A stretch of DNA of 15,949 nucleotides from Acidobacteriota bacterium (lineage in GTDB: Bacteria; Acidobacteriota; Terriglobia; Terriglobales; Acidobacteriaceae), in NCBI GenBank assembly GCA_021798655.1, contig JAJZFE010000202.1, positions 1-15,949 on the forward strand, given 5' to 3'. The notes below the pieces were generated by a model, which saw only the letters and a list, made by a program, of their open reading frames with translations, was not told where the DNA came from and ran no database searches. This document shows positions 1 to 6,897 of this stretch, one piece after another. The first letter of the stretch is position 1. Each line of letters opens with the position of its first letter. A program made the translations under genes and the position numbers.

Positions 1-882
1 TCGCTCCCTGCTCTCGAAGTGAAGCGGGACCACGCATCCACGTGGGCGACAAAGCGGAGCTACACTCCCTGGATGATCGCCGCATCCGCTGTGGTGCTCG
101 CGCTGATCGCCACAGCAATCGTTGTGCGCTATCGCCGCTCGCTGCCGGACAGATTGGTAACGTCGTTCTGGGCGCCATTTCTCAATAGCCCAAAGCCGGT
201 ACTCATCGCCATTGGCAGCAACGCTGTCTACCGAATCTCGGACGACTTTGCCGACCAATACAGCCGCGAGCATCACCTGCAGGATGAGGGCATGGAGTTC
301 TACCCAACGCTGCCACCCGACGCGACGCTCAGGTCGGTGGGCATGCATTCGGCGGCAGACAGCTTTGTTGCCCTTGGCGATGTTGCCGCCGTCTCAGAAG
401 CTGTCACCGAACTGACCAGGTTGCAAAAGCCCTACCAGGAGCGCTTCTCAAACGATATCTCGTTTGCAGAGCTGCGCAGCGCCCCGACACTGCTCATCGG
501 CGGATTCAACAACCCCATGACGCGCGAACTCACGCGCAACTTTCCAATCGTCTTTGTCTCTCGTCATCGCATCGAAGACCGACAGCAGCCCGGCAAGGCA
601 TGGGTGCTCACCGCGCCCGAAGACTCGCATGACACCGAGGACTACGCGATCATCTCGCGCAGCGTCCAGGACGGCAACGCTCCGCTCATTTGCGTCGCCG
701 GCATGGGCCAATATGGAACGCTGGCGGCCACGGACTTCGTCTTTCAGCCCGCTGCAATCGCCTCCTTGGAAAAGCTCTCCCCAACTGACTGGCAACACCA
801 CAATCTGCAGCTGCTTCTTCGCATCAAGGTCATCGACTTCAAACCAGTCTCTGTCGACGTCATCGCCAGCCATATCTGGTAG
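1..882 (+). CDS. Membrane-anchored protein of unknown function, 5' end probably outside the window
   Basis: The frame is open from base 1 and the first in-window start is a GTG at 19, so the true start is probably upstream. Numbered from that GTG, 287 residues are visible. A basic stretch is followed by one hydrophobic segment at about residues 18-36, then RYRR, then a soluble domain beginning SFWAPFLNSPKPVLIAIGS. Later parts contain a GGFNNPMTREL segment and an ICVAGMGQYGT segment, which alternate beta/alpha in appearance. This looks like a single-pass inner-membrane protein with a globular C-terminal domain. I know this kind of sequence only as uncharacterised acidobacterial proteins. Related ones may carry an N-terminal DNA-binding domain, but none is visible here. 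The gene converges on the GH43 lipoprotein gene, with 263 bp between them. I assign no function. Confidence 0.75.
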   Translation, partial: SLPALEVKRDHASTWATKRSYTPWMIAASAVVLALIATAIVVRYRRSLPDRLVTSFWAPFLNSPKPVLIAIGSNAVYRISDDFADQYSREHHLQDEGMEFYPTLPPDATLRSVGMHSAADSFVALGDVAAVSEAVTELTRLQKPYQERFSNDISFAELRSAPTLLIGGFNNPMTRELTRNFPIVFVSRHRIEDRQQPGKAWVLTAPEDSHDTEDYAIISRSVQDGNAPLICVAGMGQYGTLAATDFVFQPAAIASLEKLSPTDWQHHNLQLLLRIKVIDFKPVSVDVIASHIW

Positions 883-884
883 TC

Positions 885-907
885 ACACCGGCGCGCCTGG
901 ACGGTGT
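885..907 (+). terminator. Weak hairpin after the unknown membrane-protein gene
   Basis: A 6-bp inverted repeat, ACACCG with CGGTGT and an 11-nt loop, lies 2 bases after the stop codon and is followed by TTAT. It is short and has no real U tract, so it is only a possible 3' end. Confidence 0.25.
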
Positions 908-976
908 TATGAAGGTGCATGCTTGATGCGTCCAGAGCCGCTCCCTCTCAGGCGTAGTCGCCAGCAATTTTCATGA

Positions 977-1010
977 TTTGTCATTCTGCAGCGAAGCGGA
1001 GGAATCTGCA
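977..1010 (+). repeat. REP-like interspersed element, copy 1
   Basis: The intergenic element starts TTTGTCATTC, has GCGAAGCGGAGG in the middle and ends GAATCTGCA. Its two ends match the element at 12221-12245 (TTTGTCATTC and GAATCTGC). It lies in the 263-bp gap between convergent genes, a typical place for small non-coding dispersed repeats. Calling it a genome-wide family is an inference from two or three copies here plus similarity to repeats I recall from Acidobacteria. Confidence 0.5.
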
Positions 1011-1102
1011 TCTTGGGCGGCGACTACACCTGATGGAAAAGCGCTCTGACCACGTTTCGTCGAATCCCCGCGCAGCACCGCCACGCATGTTGCAAACGCA
1101 GC

Positions 1103-1133
1103 ACGACCGCCCGCAGACCTTGCAGGCGGTCGT
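1103..1133 (-). terminator. Hairpin terminator of the GH43 lipoprotein gene
   Basis: A perfect 9-bp inverted repeat, ACGACCGCC with GGCGGTCGT and a 13-nt loop, begins about 12 bases after the TAA stop. Three more pairs are possible inside the loop. On the minus strand it is followed by GCTGCGTTTGC, so the U tract is poor. It is the best candidate for the end of the GH43 transcript. Confidence 0.5.
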
Positions 1134-1145
1134 TGCGGTGCATCG

Positions 1146-2267
1146 TTATTGTTGTGCCGTGATCGTAGGCCAGCCGTTCGACCATGTCACCGAGTTCACA
1201 AACAGGAAGTCCAGTCCGTTCTGCGCTGCGCTCAGCGCGTGGAACGCGATCGTGTCGCCGCCCGTCGGGTCGACGTACATCGTTCCGCCTCCAGGGCCGT
1301 ACCACGTTGTGTTGCCCGAGAGCAGCACCGTGCCGCCGCCGCTGGTCATCGCCGTTCCCGACTCGTCCACGAACGGCCCGGTCGGGCTTGTCGAGCGCCC
1401 CACCGCGATCTGGTACGTGTCCTGCGTGTATTGGACATCGCAGCAGTAGCCAAAGGACACGAACAGATAGTAGTAGCCGCCCTCCTGCACCAGCGACGAG
1501 CCCTCGATCGGGTCGTTCGTCACACCGGGCCTCGTCGCCAGATTCACCACCGTTGTGTTGCTGGCAGAGAGCATCCCCGACGTCGGATTCAGCTCCCGCT
1601 CGTAGATGCCGCCCCAGAAGCTGCCGTACGCCAACCACACGTGCGCTACGTTGCCGGAGGAGTCCGTATCCACCAGCACGCTCGGGTCGATCGCGTTGAA
1701 GTTGTCCGTCGTCTGCGACGACAGCACGATGCCCTGGTCGGTCCACTTGTAGTTCGGGTCGCTCGGGTTCATCGTCGGGCTGGTCGCCAGCCCAATCAGC
1801 GAGTGGTTCGCGCCAAAGCCCGACGCCGCATAGTACACGTGATAGAGCCCATTGAAATAGCTCACGTCTGGCGCCCATAGCACCGTCAGCGTTGGGAAGA
1901 CCGCCAGCACCTCCGGCGGCGGAGCGTTGAACACCTGTCCGCAGCGCGTCCAGTTCACCTTGTCCGTCGAGCACAGAATCGGCAGGTTGCCCACCTGCGC
2001 ACTGCCCCCGGGATCGGTCGACAGCACATAGTACGTTGAACCCTCGCGAATGATCGCCGGGTCATGCACCAGGCTCACAGCGCCCGTCAGCGCATACGGC
2101 ACCGTCAGAGGAGTCTGTGTCGCCGTCACCGGGGGCGTCACCGTCGTGGTCGTCGTCGACGACGCGCCTGCGCAGCCGCCCAGCATCAGGCAAACCGTAC
2201 CCAGCGCGAGACACGCCAATTGAGAGTGGATCGAGAGCGAACTATGAAATGTACGGCTGGCCTGCAT
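1146..2267 (-). CDS. GH43-family arabinanase-like glycoside hydrolase, lipoprotein
   Basis: The 373-residue protein has a lipoprotein signal peptide with lipobox LGGC (lipidated Cys32), then a Thr-rich linker (about 37-55), then one GH43 five-bladed propeller domain. The three GH43 catalytic acids are recognisable: Asp69 in VHDPAI (base), Asp194 in FNAIDPS (pKa modulator) and Glu255 in PIEGSSL (acid). The WAPDVSYFNGLYHVYY and LAYGSFWGGI segments and the vicinal Cys275-Cys276 fit endo-1,5-alpha-L-arabinanase-like members. The likely substrate is arabinan or arabino-oligosaccharides, though GH43 specificity is broad. The lipid anchor suggests outer-membrane attachment. The ATG at 2267 was chosen because GGAG lies 7 nt upstream. 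The gene has its own promoter and operator-like site. It is related to the second GH43 gene at 4261-5388 but clearly diverged, so the two probably divide labour. Confidence 0.9.
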   Translation of the reverse strand: MQASRTFHSSLSIHSQLACLALGTVCLMLGGCAGASSTTTTTVTPPVTATQTPLTVPYALTGAVSLVHDPAIIREGSTYYVLSTDPGGSAQVGNLPILCSTDKVNWTRCGQVFNAPPPEVLAVFPTLTVLWAPDVSYFNGLYHVYYAASGFGANHSLIGLATSPTMNPSDPNYKWTDQGIVLSSQTTDNFNAIDPSVLVDTDSSGNVAHVWLAYGSFWGGIYERELNPTSGMLSASNTTVVNLATRPGVTNDPIEGSSLVQEGGYYYLFVSFGYCCDVQYTQDTYQIAVGRSTSPTGPFVDESGTAMTSGGGTVLLSGNTTWYGPGGGTMYVDPTGGDTIAFHALSAAQNGLDFLFVNSVTWSNGWPTITAQQ

Positions 2268-2272
2268 GGCAA

Positions 2273-2284
2273 ATCTCCGGAGAT
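2273..2284 (-). promoter_or_regulatory. Shine-Dalgarno inside a perfect 12-bp palindrome
   Basis: ATCTCCGGAGAT is a perfect palindrome. On the minus strand it contains the GGAG ribosome-binding site (2275-2278) that lies 7 nt before the GH43 ATG. The palindrome could hide the site or bind a dimeric protein, or it may be chance. The GGAG itself fixes the start codon choice. Confidence 0.5.
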
Positions 2285-2321
2285 GAAACGTCCCAAATCG
2301 CCGCCACCGGCTTCCTCTCTG

Positions 2322-2333
2322 GGAAACGTTTTC
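2322..2333 (-). promoter_or_regulatory. LacI-type operator-like site A
   Basis: GGAAACGTTTTC, read on the plus strand, is a near-palindrome centred on CG, as in LacI/CcpA-family operators. It is centred about 12 bp downstream of the expected transcription start of the GH43 lipoprotein gene, a classic repressor position. It differs by one base from site D upstream of the TonB receptor gene. Confidence 0.5.
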
Positions 2334-2345
2334 TTGACTGCGTGA

Positions 2346-2375
2346 ACTCTACCCAGCCACAAACACGCTTGTCAA
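2346..2375 (-). promoter_or_regulatory. Sigma70-type promoter of the GH43 lipoprotein gene
   Basis: On the minus strand a perfect -35 TTGACA (2370-2375) and a -10-like TAGAGT (2346-2351) are 18 bp apart. The promoter starts 33 bp beyond the CRTAC1 gene's stop, so this GH43 gene can be transcribed independently of the upstream genes. The spacing matches that of the TonB receptor promoter. Confidence 0.6.
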
Positions 2376-2407
2376 GCCAACCCTGCTTCGGATCGCAACC
2401 CTGTCCC

Positions 2408-4264
2408 TCACCGCTTCGCTGCCGTCCCGCCGCTCACGTCCCGACGCGTCCCCACGCCGCTGCCCTCCACCACCTCGTAGATCGCGTCCACACCCGGCAA
2501 CTTGATCGTCTCCACAGGGCCGTTCGGCCAGTGGATCTCGACCTTGTCGACGCTCGTCGCGACGCCCAGTCCGAAGTGCAGCCGCGGGTCGCTCGATGAC
2601 GCAAAGCTGCCGCCGCTGACCACATCCCCGCGCTGCCGAAGCCCGTTCGCCGTCACATACACGGTCGCACCAATCGCGTCGCGCGGGCTCTTCCCCGACC
2701 CCGTCAACCGCAGCTCCACCCAGTGGTTGTCGTTCGCCGTCACGTTCCGCAGCAGCGACGGCGTCCCGTCCAGGTTGTTGATCACCACATCGATCCTGCC
2801 GTCGTTGAACAGGTCGCCGAACGCCATGCCTCGTCCGGCCGTCACCTCGGCCAGTCCCGTTCCCTCCACCGCCGGCACCATCCGCAGCCTGCCCTTCACG
2901 TTCTGCATCAGGAACGGTCTCTGCTTCCAGCTCGTGCCCCAGTCGCTGGCGTCCGCCTGCGGATACACATGCCCGTTCGCCTCGAACAGGTCCAGCCAGC
3001 CATCGTTGTCATAGTCGAAGAACGCCGTGCCCCAGCCCAGGAACGGAGTCGTCTCCTCCGCGATCCCCTGCGCGTAGCTCACGTCGCTGAAGCTCACGTC
3101 ACCGTCATTGCGATACAGCGGCTTGTAGTCGTCGGAGAACGTCGTGTTGTAAAGATCCAGCAAGCCGTCGTGCGTCAGGTCGCCGTATGCGATGCCCATC
3201 GACGCAGTCTCGCGGCCTCCCTCGTTCAGCGCATAGCCCGACGTGTAGCTCTCATCGCTGAACCCGCCGTGACCATCGTTCACGTACAGGTAGTTCGGCG
3301 TCGAATCGTTGGCCACCAGCAGGTCCATCCGCCCGTCGTTGTTGATGTCCACGAACAGCGACGCCAGACCAAAGTACGCGGCCTTCGCATTGGAGACCCC
3401 CGCCGCCGCACTCACGTCGGTAAACGTGCCGTCACCGTTGTTATGGAAAAGATGGTCGGGCTCGCCCTGCAGCCCGCGCGGACCGCACATCACCTTCACC
3501 CCGCGGAACGCGCAGAACCGGTACGCCACGCTCTTGGAACCCTGTGCCGGCGGGTCGTTCACGTCGTAGTGAATGTACCCCGGCACGAACAGGTCCAGCC
3601 GCCCATCGCCGTCGTAGTCGCCCCACGTCGCGCCCGTCGACCAGTTGCCCAGCGTCACTCCGGCCTTCTCCGCCACGTCGGTAAACGTGCCGTCGTGGTT
3701 GTTGTGGTACAGCCGGTTCTTCCCGTAGTTGGACACATAGATGTCCGGCCAGCCGTCGTTGTCATAGTCCGCCACGGCCACCCCAAAGCCCCAGCGATCG
3801 TTGCCCACACCGGCCTTTGCCGTCACATCGGTAAACGTGCCGTCGCGGTTGTTGTGGAAGAGCGCCGCGTGCGGCGGCGTTGCCTTGCCGGCCAGCGCAT
3901 CGTACGTCGATCCGTTCACCAGGTAGATATCCATCCACCCGTCGTTGTCATAGTCGATCAGCGCTGCGCCCGACCCGATCGTCTCCAGGATGTACGTCTT
4001 CTGCGGCGTGCCCATCGTGTGATGCCACGTCGTAAGCCCCGCGCTCTTCGCGACCTCTTCGAAGACCACCGGCCCATCCTTTACGAACCCGCCCGCCGTG
4101 ATGGGCCGGTGCTGTGCGTCGAGCACCGCCGCGTGGGCCGCACCCGTGCTCGACCCGCCGCTCTGCGCTTCCATCTCGCCTGCAGGCTTGCCACTCTGCG
4201 CCGCGCAGACACACGTTGCCAGAGCCGCTCCAAGAGCCCACGCGCACGCTGCACCCGCGTTCAT
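2408..4264 (-). CDS. CRTAC1-family secreted protein: FG-GAP/VCBS repeats plus ASPIC/UnbV domain
   Basis: The 618-residue protein has a signal peptide ending near ATCVCAA-QS (about residue 22). It has at least seven FG-GAP/VCBS-type repeats with calcium-loop motifs, centred on D104YDNDG, D167YDNDG, D217YDGDG, D306INNDG, D362LTHDG, D417YDNDG and D484LFNDG. The last ~90 residues (RDAIGATVYV to HWPNGPVETI, about 528-587) form an ASPIC/UnbV domain. Known relatives are extracellular or periplasmic calcium-binding beta-propellers, usually thought to mediate binding; no enzyme activity is established. The ATG overlaps the GH43 stop codon as ATGA, so translation is probably coupled. A longer in-frame extension up to 4786 exists but runs antiparallel to nothing useful and lies inside the GH43 gene; the signal peptide supports the start at 4264. 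It is probably a glycan-binding or scaffold partner of the GH43 enzyme (inference). Confidence 0.88.
   Translation of the reverse strand: MNAGAACAWALGAALATCVCAAQSGKPAGEMEAQSGGSSTGAAHAAVLDAQHRPITAGGFVKDGPVVFEEVAKSAGLTTWHHTMGTPQKTYILETIGSGAALIDYDNDGWMDIYLVNGSTYDALAGKATPPHAALFHNNRDGTFTDVTAKAGVGNDRWGFGVAVADYDNDGWPDIYVSNYGKNRLYHNNHDGTFTDVAEKAGVTLGNWSTGATWGDYDGDGRLDLFVPGYIHYDVNDPPAQGSKSVAYRFCAFRGVKVMCGPRGLQGEPDHLFHNNGDGTFTDVSAAAGVSNAKAAYFGLASLFVDINNDGRMDLLVANDSTPNYLYVNDGHGGFSDESYTSGYALNEGGRETASMGIAYGDLTHDGLLDLYNTTFSDDYKPLYRNDGDVSFSDVSYAQGIAEETTPFLGWGTAFFDYDNDGWLDLFEANGHVYPQADASDWGTSWKQRPFLMQNVKGRLRMVPAVEGTGLAEVTAGRGMAFGDLFNDGRIDVVINNLDGTPSLLRNVTANDNHWVELRLTGSGKSPRDAIGATVYVTANGLRQRGDVVSGGSFASSSDPRLHFGLGVATSVDKVEIHWPNGPVETIKLPGVDAIYEVVEGSGVGTRRDVSGGTAAKR
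3415..3860 (-). repeat. Internal near-identical DNA repeats encoding FG-GAP modules
   Basis: The stretch GGTAAACGTGCCGTC followed by a TTGTTRTGGWA segment occurs three times within the CRTAC1 gene, near 3419, 3679 and 3830. Each copy encodes the HNN-DGTFTDV turn of a propeller module (residues ~138-146, 188-196 and 275-283). The DNA-level conservation suggests recent module duplication or gene conversion. Confidence 0.6.
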
Positions 4265-5388
4265 CGACCGTCGCCCTCCAGCGCCGCCTCCGGCCATCCG
4301 TCCTTCCACGTCACCGTGGAGATATGCAGCGCCGGGTGCCCGTCCGTCGCGCTGTACGCGTGGAAGACGATCAGGTCCTCCTCCGGCAGGTGCAGCAGCG
4401 ACTCGCCGCCCGGTCCCAGCCAGGTCGCGTTCGCCTTCAGCAGCGCAGACCCGCCCCCGTCCTCCATCGACCGTCCGTCGCGGTCCCTGTACGGGCCCGT
4501 CACGCTCGTCGCCCGGCCCACCATCGTCCGGTACGTGCTCTTCACCCCGCGGCAGCACAGGTCCCATGACACGAACAGATAGTAGTAGTCGCCATGGCGA
4601 AAGACAAACGGCGCCTCCACGGCCTCGCTGTCCGGCGGCAGCGACGCGTTGCGCGGCTCGGTCAGCGGCCCGGCCTGCCGCGACGCCAACGCATACACCT
4701 TCGTGTCCTGCGTCGAGAGCAGCCCCGTCCTGCGCTCCAGACGGCGCATCTTGATCCCCGTCCAGAAGCTCCCAAACGACAGCCACGCTCCGCCCTTCGC
4801 GTCCAGCACCAGGTTCGGGTCGATCGCGTTGAAGTCATCCTGCGCGAACGACCGCAGCACCAGCCCGCGATCCACCCACTTGTACCTCGGGCTCGCAGGA
4901 TCCAGCGTCGCGTTCGTCGCCAGCGCAATCCCCGACGTGTTCTTGCCGAACGCCGAAAACGCATAGTACAGGTGGTACACGCCATCGAAGTACGAAACGT
5001 CCGGAGCCCAAAGCTCCCGCGTCTCCGGGCTCATCTTCTGGATCCACTCCGGAATTGCCGGAAACACCGCGCCGCACCGCTGCCACGCATGAAGGTCGGT
5101 GGAGCAGCGCACCGGAAACTGCGGCAGCTGCGCGCTCGATGGCCGCACAGCCACCGCGCCGGCAGCAGTCGGCGGTGCCGGCGGCGGGCCCTCCCCGTGG
5201 TCCGGATGCACCGCCCCCGTCGCGAACACATAGTAGACGCCATGATCGACCGCGATGGACGGATCATGCGTGCCTGCAAACGGTCCCGTCAGCGCGAGCG
5301 CCTGCGGTGCCTGCTGCGCGCGCAACCCGCAGCTCAACGCGGCCGCAGCCACCGCTCCGATCACAAACCCTCTCCGCCTCATCCGCAT
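4261..5388 (-). CDS. GH43-family arabinan endo-1,5-alpha-L-arabinosidase-like enzyme, exported
   Basis: The enzyme has 375 residues from the ATG at 5388, which is preceded by GAGAGGTGAG. An in-frame ATG 48 bp further upstream lacks this support. The N-terminus MRMRRRGFVIG with a following Ala-rich core resembles a twin-arginine signal ending near LRA-QQ (residue 25-26); a weak lipobox-like ALSC is also present. GH43 catalytic residues are Asp42 in THDPSI, Asp190 in FNAIDPN and Glu258 in EAVEAPF. Other signatures are ELWAPDVSYFDGVYHLYY, LSFGSFWTGIK and a vicinal Cys278-Cys279 in SWDLCCRG, typical of arabinanases. An insertion at about 60-88 is rich in Pro, Ala and Gly. The probable role is hydrolysis of alpha-1,5-arabinan in the periplasm or at the surface. 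Its stop overlaps the CRTAC1 start. It lies 167 bp downstream of the TPR gene and is probably in the same transcript. Confidence 0.9.
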   Translation of the reverse strand: MRMRRRGFVIGAVAAAALSCGLRAQQAPQALALTGPFAGTHDPSIAVDHGVYYVFATGAVHPDHGEGPPPAPPTAAGAVAVRPSSAQLPQFPVRCSTDLHAWQRCGAVFPAIPEWIQKMSPETRELWAPDVSYFDGVYHLYYAFSAFGKNTSGIALATNATLDPASPRYKWVDRGLVLRSFAQDDFNAIDPNLVLDAKGGAWLSFGSFWTGIKMRRLERRTGLLSTQDTKVYALASRQAGPLTEPRNASLPPDSEAVEAPFVFRHGDYYYLFVSWDLCCRGVKSTYRTMVGRATSVTGPYRDRDGRSMEDGGGSALLKANATWLGPGGESLLHLPEEDLIVFHAYSATDGHPALHISTVTWKDGWPEAALEGDGR

Positions 5389-5423
5389 GACACTCACCTC
5401 TCTCGTATCCTCCACGCATCTCC

Positions 5424-5516
5424 CTCTCGCCGTCATCTCATCTCTCTACTCTCAACAAGCACCCACCCAACTCGTCTCTCGCCGTCATCTCATGTCTCTA
5501 CTCTCAACAAGCACCC
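5424..5516. repeat. Tandem 41-bp direct repeat (period 52 bp)
   Basis: Copies 5424-5464 and 5476-5516 begin CTCTCGCCGTCATCTCAT and end CTCTCAACAAGCACCC. They are identical except for one base (C at 5442, G at 5494) and are separated by an 11-bp spacer. They fill most of the 167-bp gap between the TPR gene and the GH43 gene. The sequence is pyrimidine-rich on the plus strand. It is a recent local duplication that would be carried in the intercistronic mRNA. Confidence 0.85.
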
Positions 5517-5555
5517 TGCCACCCAGCCGCTCGCAGGCCTCGCCACCGGACGCAG

Positions 5556-6767
5556 CTACCTCCCCGCAGCATCAGCCTCTGTAGGCATCGGCTCTTCCTT
5601 CGGCAAGCGGCCGTGTCGCTCGATCCTGCCCGCCAGTCGGGCTGACTCCTCCGCCTGGCTCTGTGCGCGCAGCGTCTTGAACTGCGCCAGCGCCGCGTCA
5701 GCGTCCGCCGCCCGGTGCGCCCGTCGATACACCCGCGCCAGCTGGTAGTACGCCAGCGTCCGCAGCGTCGGGTCAGCCTTTGACTCGCTCACCTGCACCA
5801 GATTCCCGATGCCCGCCGCATCGTCGCCAAGCTCCACCTGTGCACGGCCCAGGTAGTACGCCGCGTTCTCGAACGCCGGGTCGAGCGCCACGGCCTTCTC
5901 CAGCAGCGGAACCGCCTCCTGCGGCTTGCCCAGGATCACCTGCAGGCTGCCCAGCTTGTAGTAAGCCGTCACACTGTACGGGTCGATCGCAAGCTCCTTG
6001 CGATACTCGCCGTCTGCCGCCGCGGTCTCGCCCGATGCCCAGTACAGGTCAGCCAGTTCCTCATGCAGGCCCACGTGCTGCGGCGCACGTTCGATCGCCA
6101 GCTTGTACTGGTCGATGGCGTCCGACGTTCGTTGCGCCTCCGCATCCGCCTGGCCCAGCACCTCATGCACGCGATAGGAGTCCGGATCGAGTGCGAACAT
6201 CGCCTCGTAGCTCTCCTGCGAGACCAGCAGATGCGCCCGCCCGCGGTGATACAGGATGTCCGGGTCCTTCGGTGCGAGCGCCGCCGCCGCATCCAGCGTA
6301 GCCGCTCCCTCGGTGTACCGGTGAGCCTCCACCAGGCTCATGCCCAGCCACATGCGCGCCTTCGCGTCCTGCGGGCTCAGCTTCACCTCGCGCCGCAGCG
6401 CCTCCACTGCTTTGTCCGTCGCGCCGGTCTGGTACTCTGCAATCCCCAGGAAGAGGTTCGCACCGCGCAGCGCCGGATTCAACGTGCGTGCGCGTTCCAG
6501 CGCCGCGGCTGCCGCCGGATACTGCTGTTCCTGCTCCAGCGCCAAACCCAGATCGAGGTACGCCGCCGCGAACTGCGGCCGTTCGCGCGTCGCCTGCTCA
6601 AAATCTCCCACCGCTGCCTTCATGTCGCCGGCACGCATCGCCGCCGTCCCGGCGATCATCGCCGCGTCCGCATCGCCCGCCCTCTGCTGCGCGGAACAAA
6701 GCGTCCCCGCAAGCCCTGCTAACGCGAACGTCACCAACCACGCCGGCAACCAGCTTCGACTTCGCAT
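5556..6767 (-). CDS. Exported tetratricopeptide-repeat protein
   Basis: The 403-residue protein starts at the ATG at 6767, which is preceded by GGGAGGGGAG. An in-frame ATG nine codons upstream lacks such a site. The signal peptide (MRSRSWLPAW then a hydrophobic core) ends near LCSA-QQ (residue 26-27), and the lipobox is not convincing. The rest is about nine TPR units between residues 35 and 370, with typical pairs such as AAYLDLGLALEQEQQYPAAA, AYYKLGSLQVILGKPQEAV and AYYQLARVYRRAHRAADAD. The tail is polar. TPR arrays bind peptides or proteins, and SusD-type glycan-binding proteins are also TPR-based. It sits between the TonB receptor and the GH43/CRTAC1 pair and is read in the same direction. 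A periplasmic adaptor or binding partner of the receptor or CRTAC1 protein is my inference; no catalytic motif is seen. Confidence 0.88.
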   Translation of the reverse strand: MRSRSWLPAWLVTFALAGLAGTLCSAQQRAGDADAAMIAGTAAMRAGDMKAAVGDFEQATRERPQFAAAYLDLGLALEQEQQYPAAAAALERARTLNPALRGANLFLGIAEYQTGATDKAVEALRREVKLSPQDAKARMWLGMSLVEAHRYTEGAATLDAAAALAPKDPDILYHRGRAHLLVSQESYEAMFALDPDSYRVHEVLGQADAEAQRTSDAIDQYKLAIERAPQHVGLHEELADLYWASGETAAADGEYRKELAIDPYSVTAYYKLGSLQVILGKPQEAVPLLEKAVALDPAFENAAYYLGRAQVELGDDAAGIGNLVQVSESKADPTLRTLAYYQLARVYRRAHRAADADAALAQFKTLRAQSQAEESARLAGRIERHGRLPKEEPMPTEADAAGR

Positions 6768-6856
6768 GAGTGCTCCCCTCCCGCCCTTTGCCACGCCACA
6801 GCAACGTCGCGATCCTGTGGTCTCGTGGGGCAGTGTAGCTCATCCCTGCATGGCAA

Positions 6857-6882
6857 CGGCCGCCGACTCTCGTCGACGGCCG
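6857..6882 (-). terminator. Strong GC-rich intercistronic hairpin after the TonB receptor gene
   Basis: On the minus strand RNA an 11-bp stem (CGGCCGTCGAC with GTCGGCGGCCG, ten Watson-Crick pairs plus one G-U) closes a GAGA tetraloop, 15 nt after the receptor stop codon. No U tract follows (TTGCC). It could be an attenuator, or a 3' stabiliser that makes receptor mRNA more abundant than the downstream TPR-GH43-CRTAC1 mRNA. Confidence 0.6.
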
Positions 6883-6897
6883 CCGCCCGCACTACCG

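Noticed and set aside
2723..4582. Plus-strand open frame of 619 codons opposite the CRTAC1 and GH43 genes
   Set aside because: The product is Arg/Val/His-rich with no recognisable domain, and it exists because codon third positions of the real minus-strand genes are nearly all C or G. The minus-strand proteins have clear signal peptides and motifs.
5424..5516. CRISPR-like reading of the 41-bp repeat pair
   Set aside because: Only two copies with an 11-bp spacer and no cas genes. It is a simple tandem duplication.
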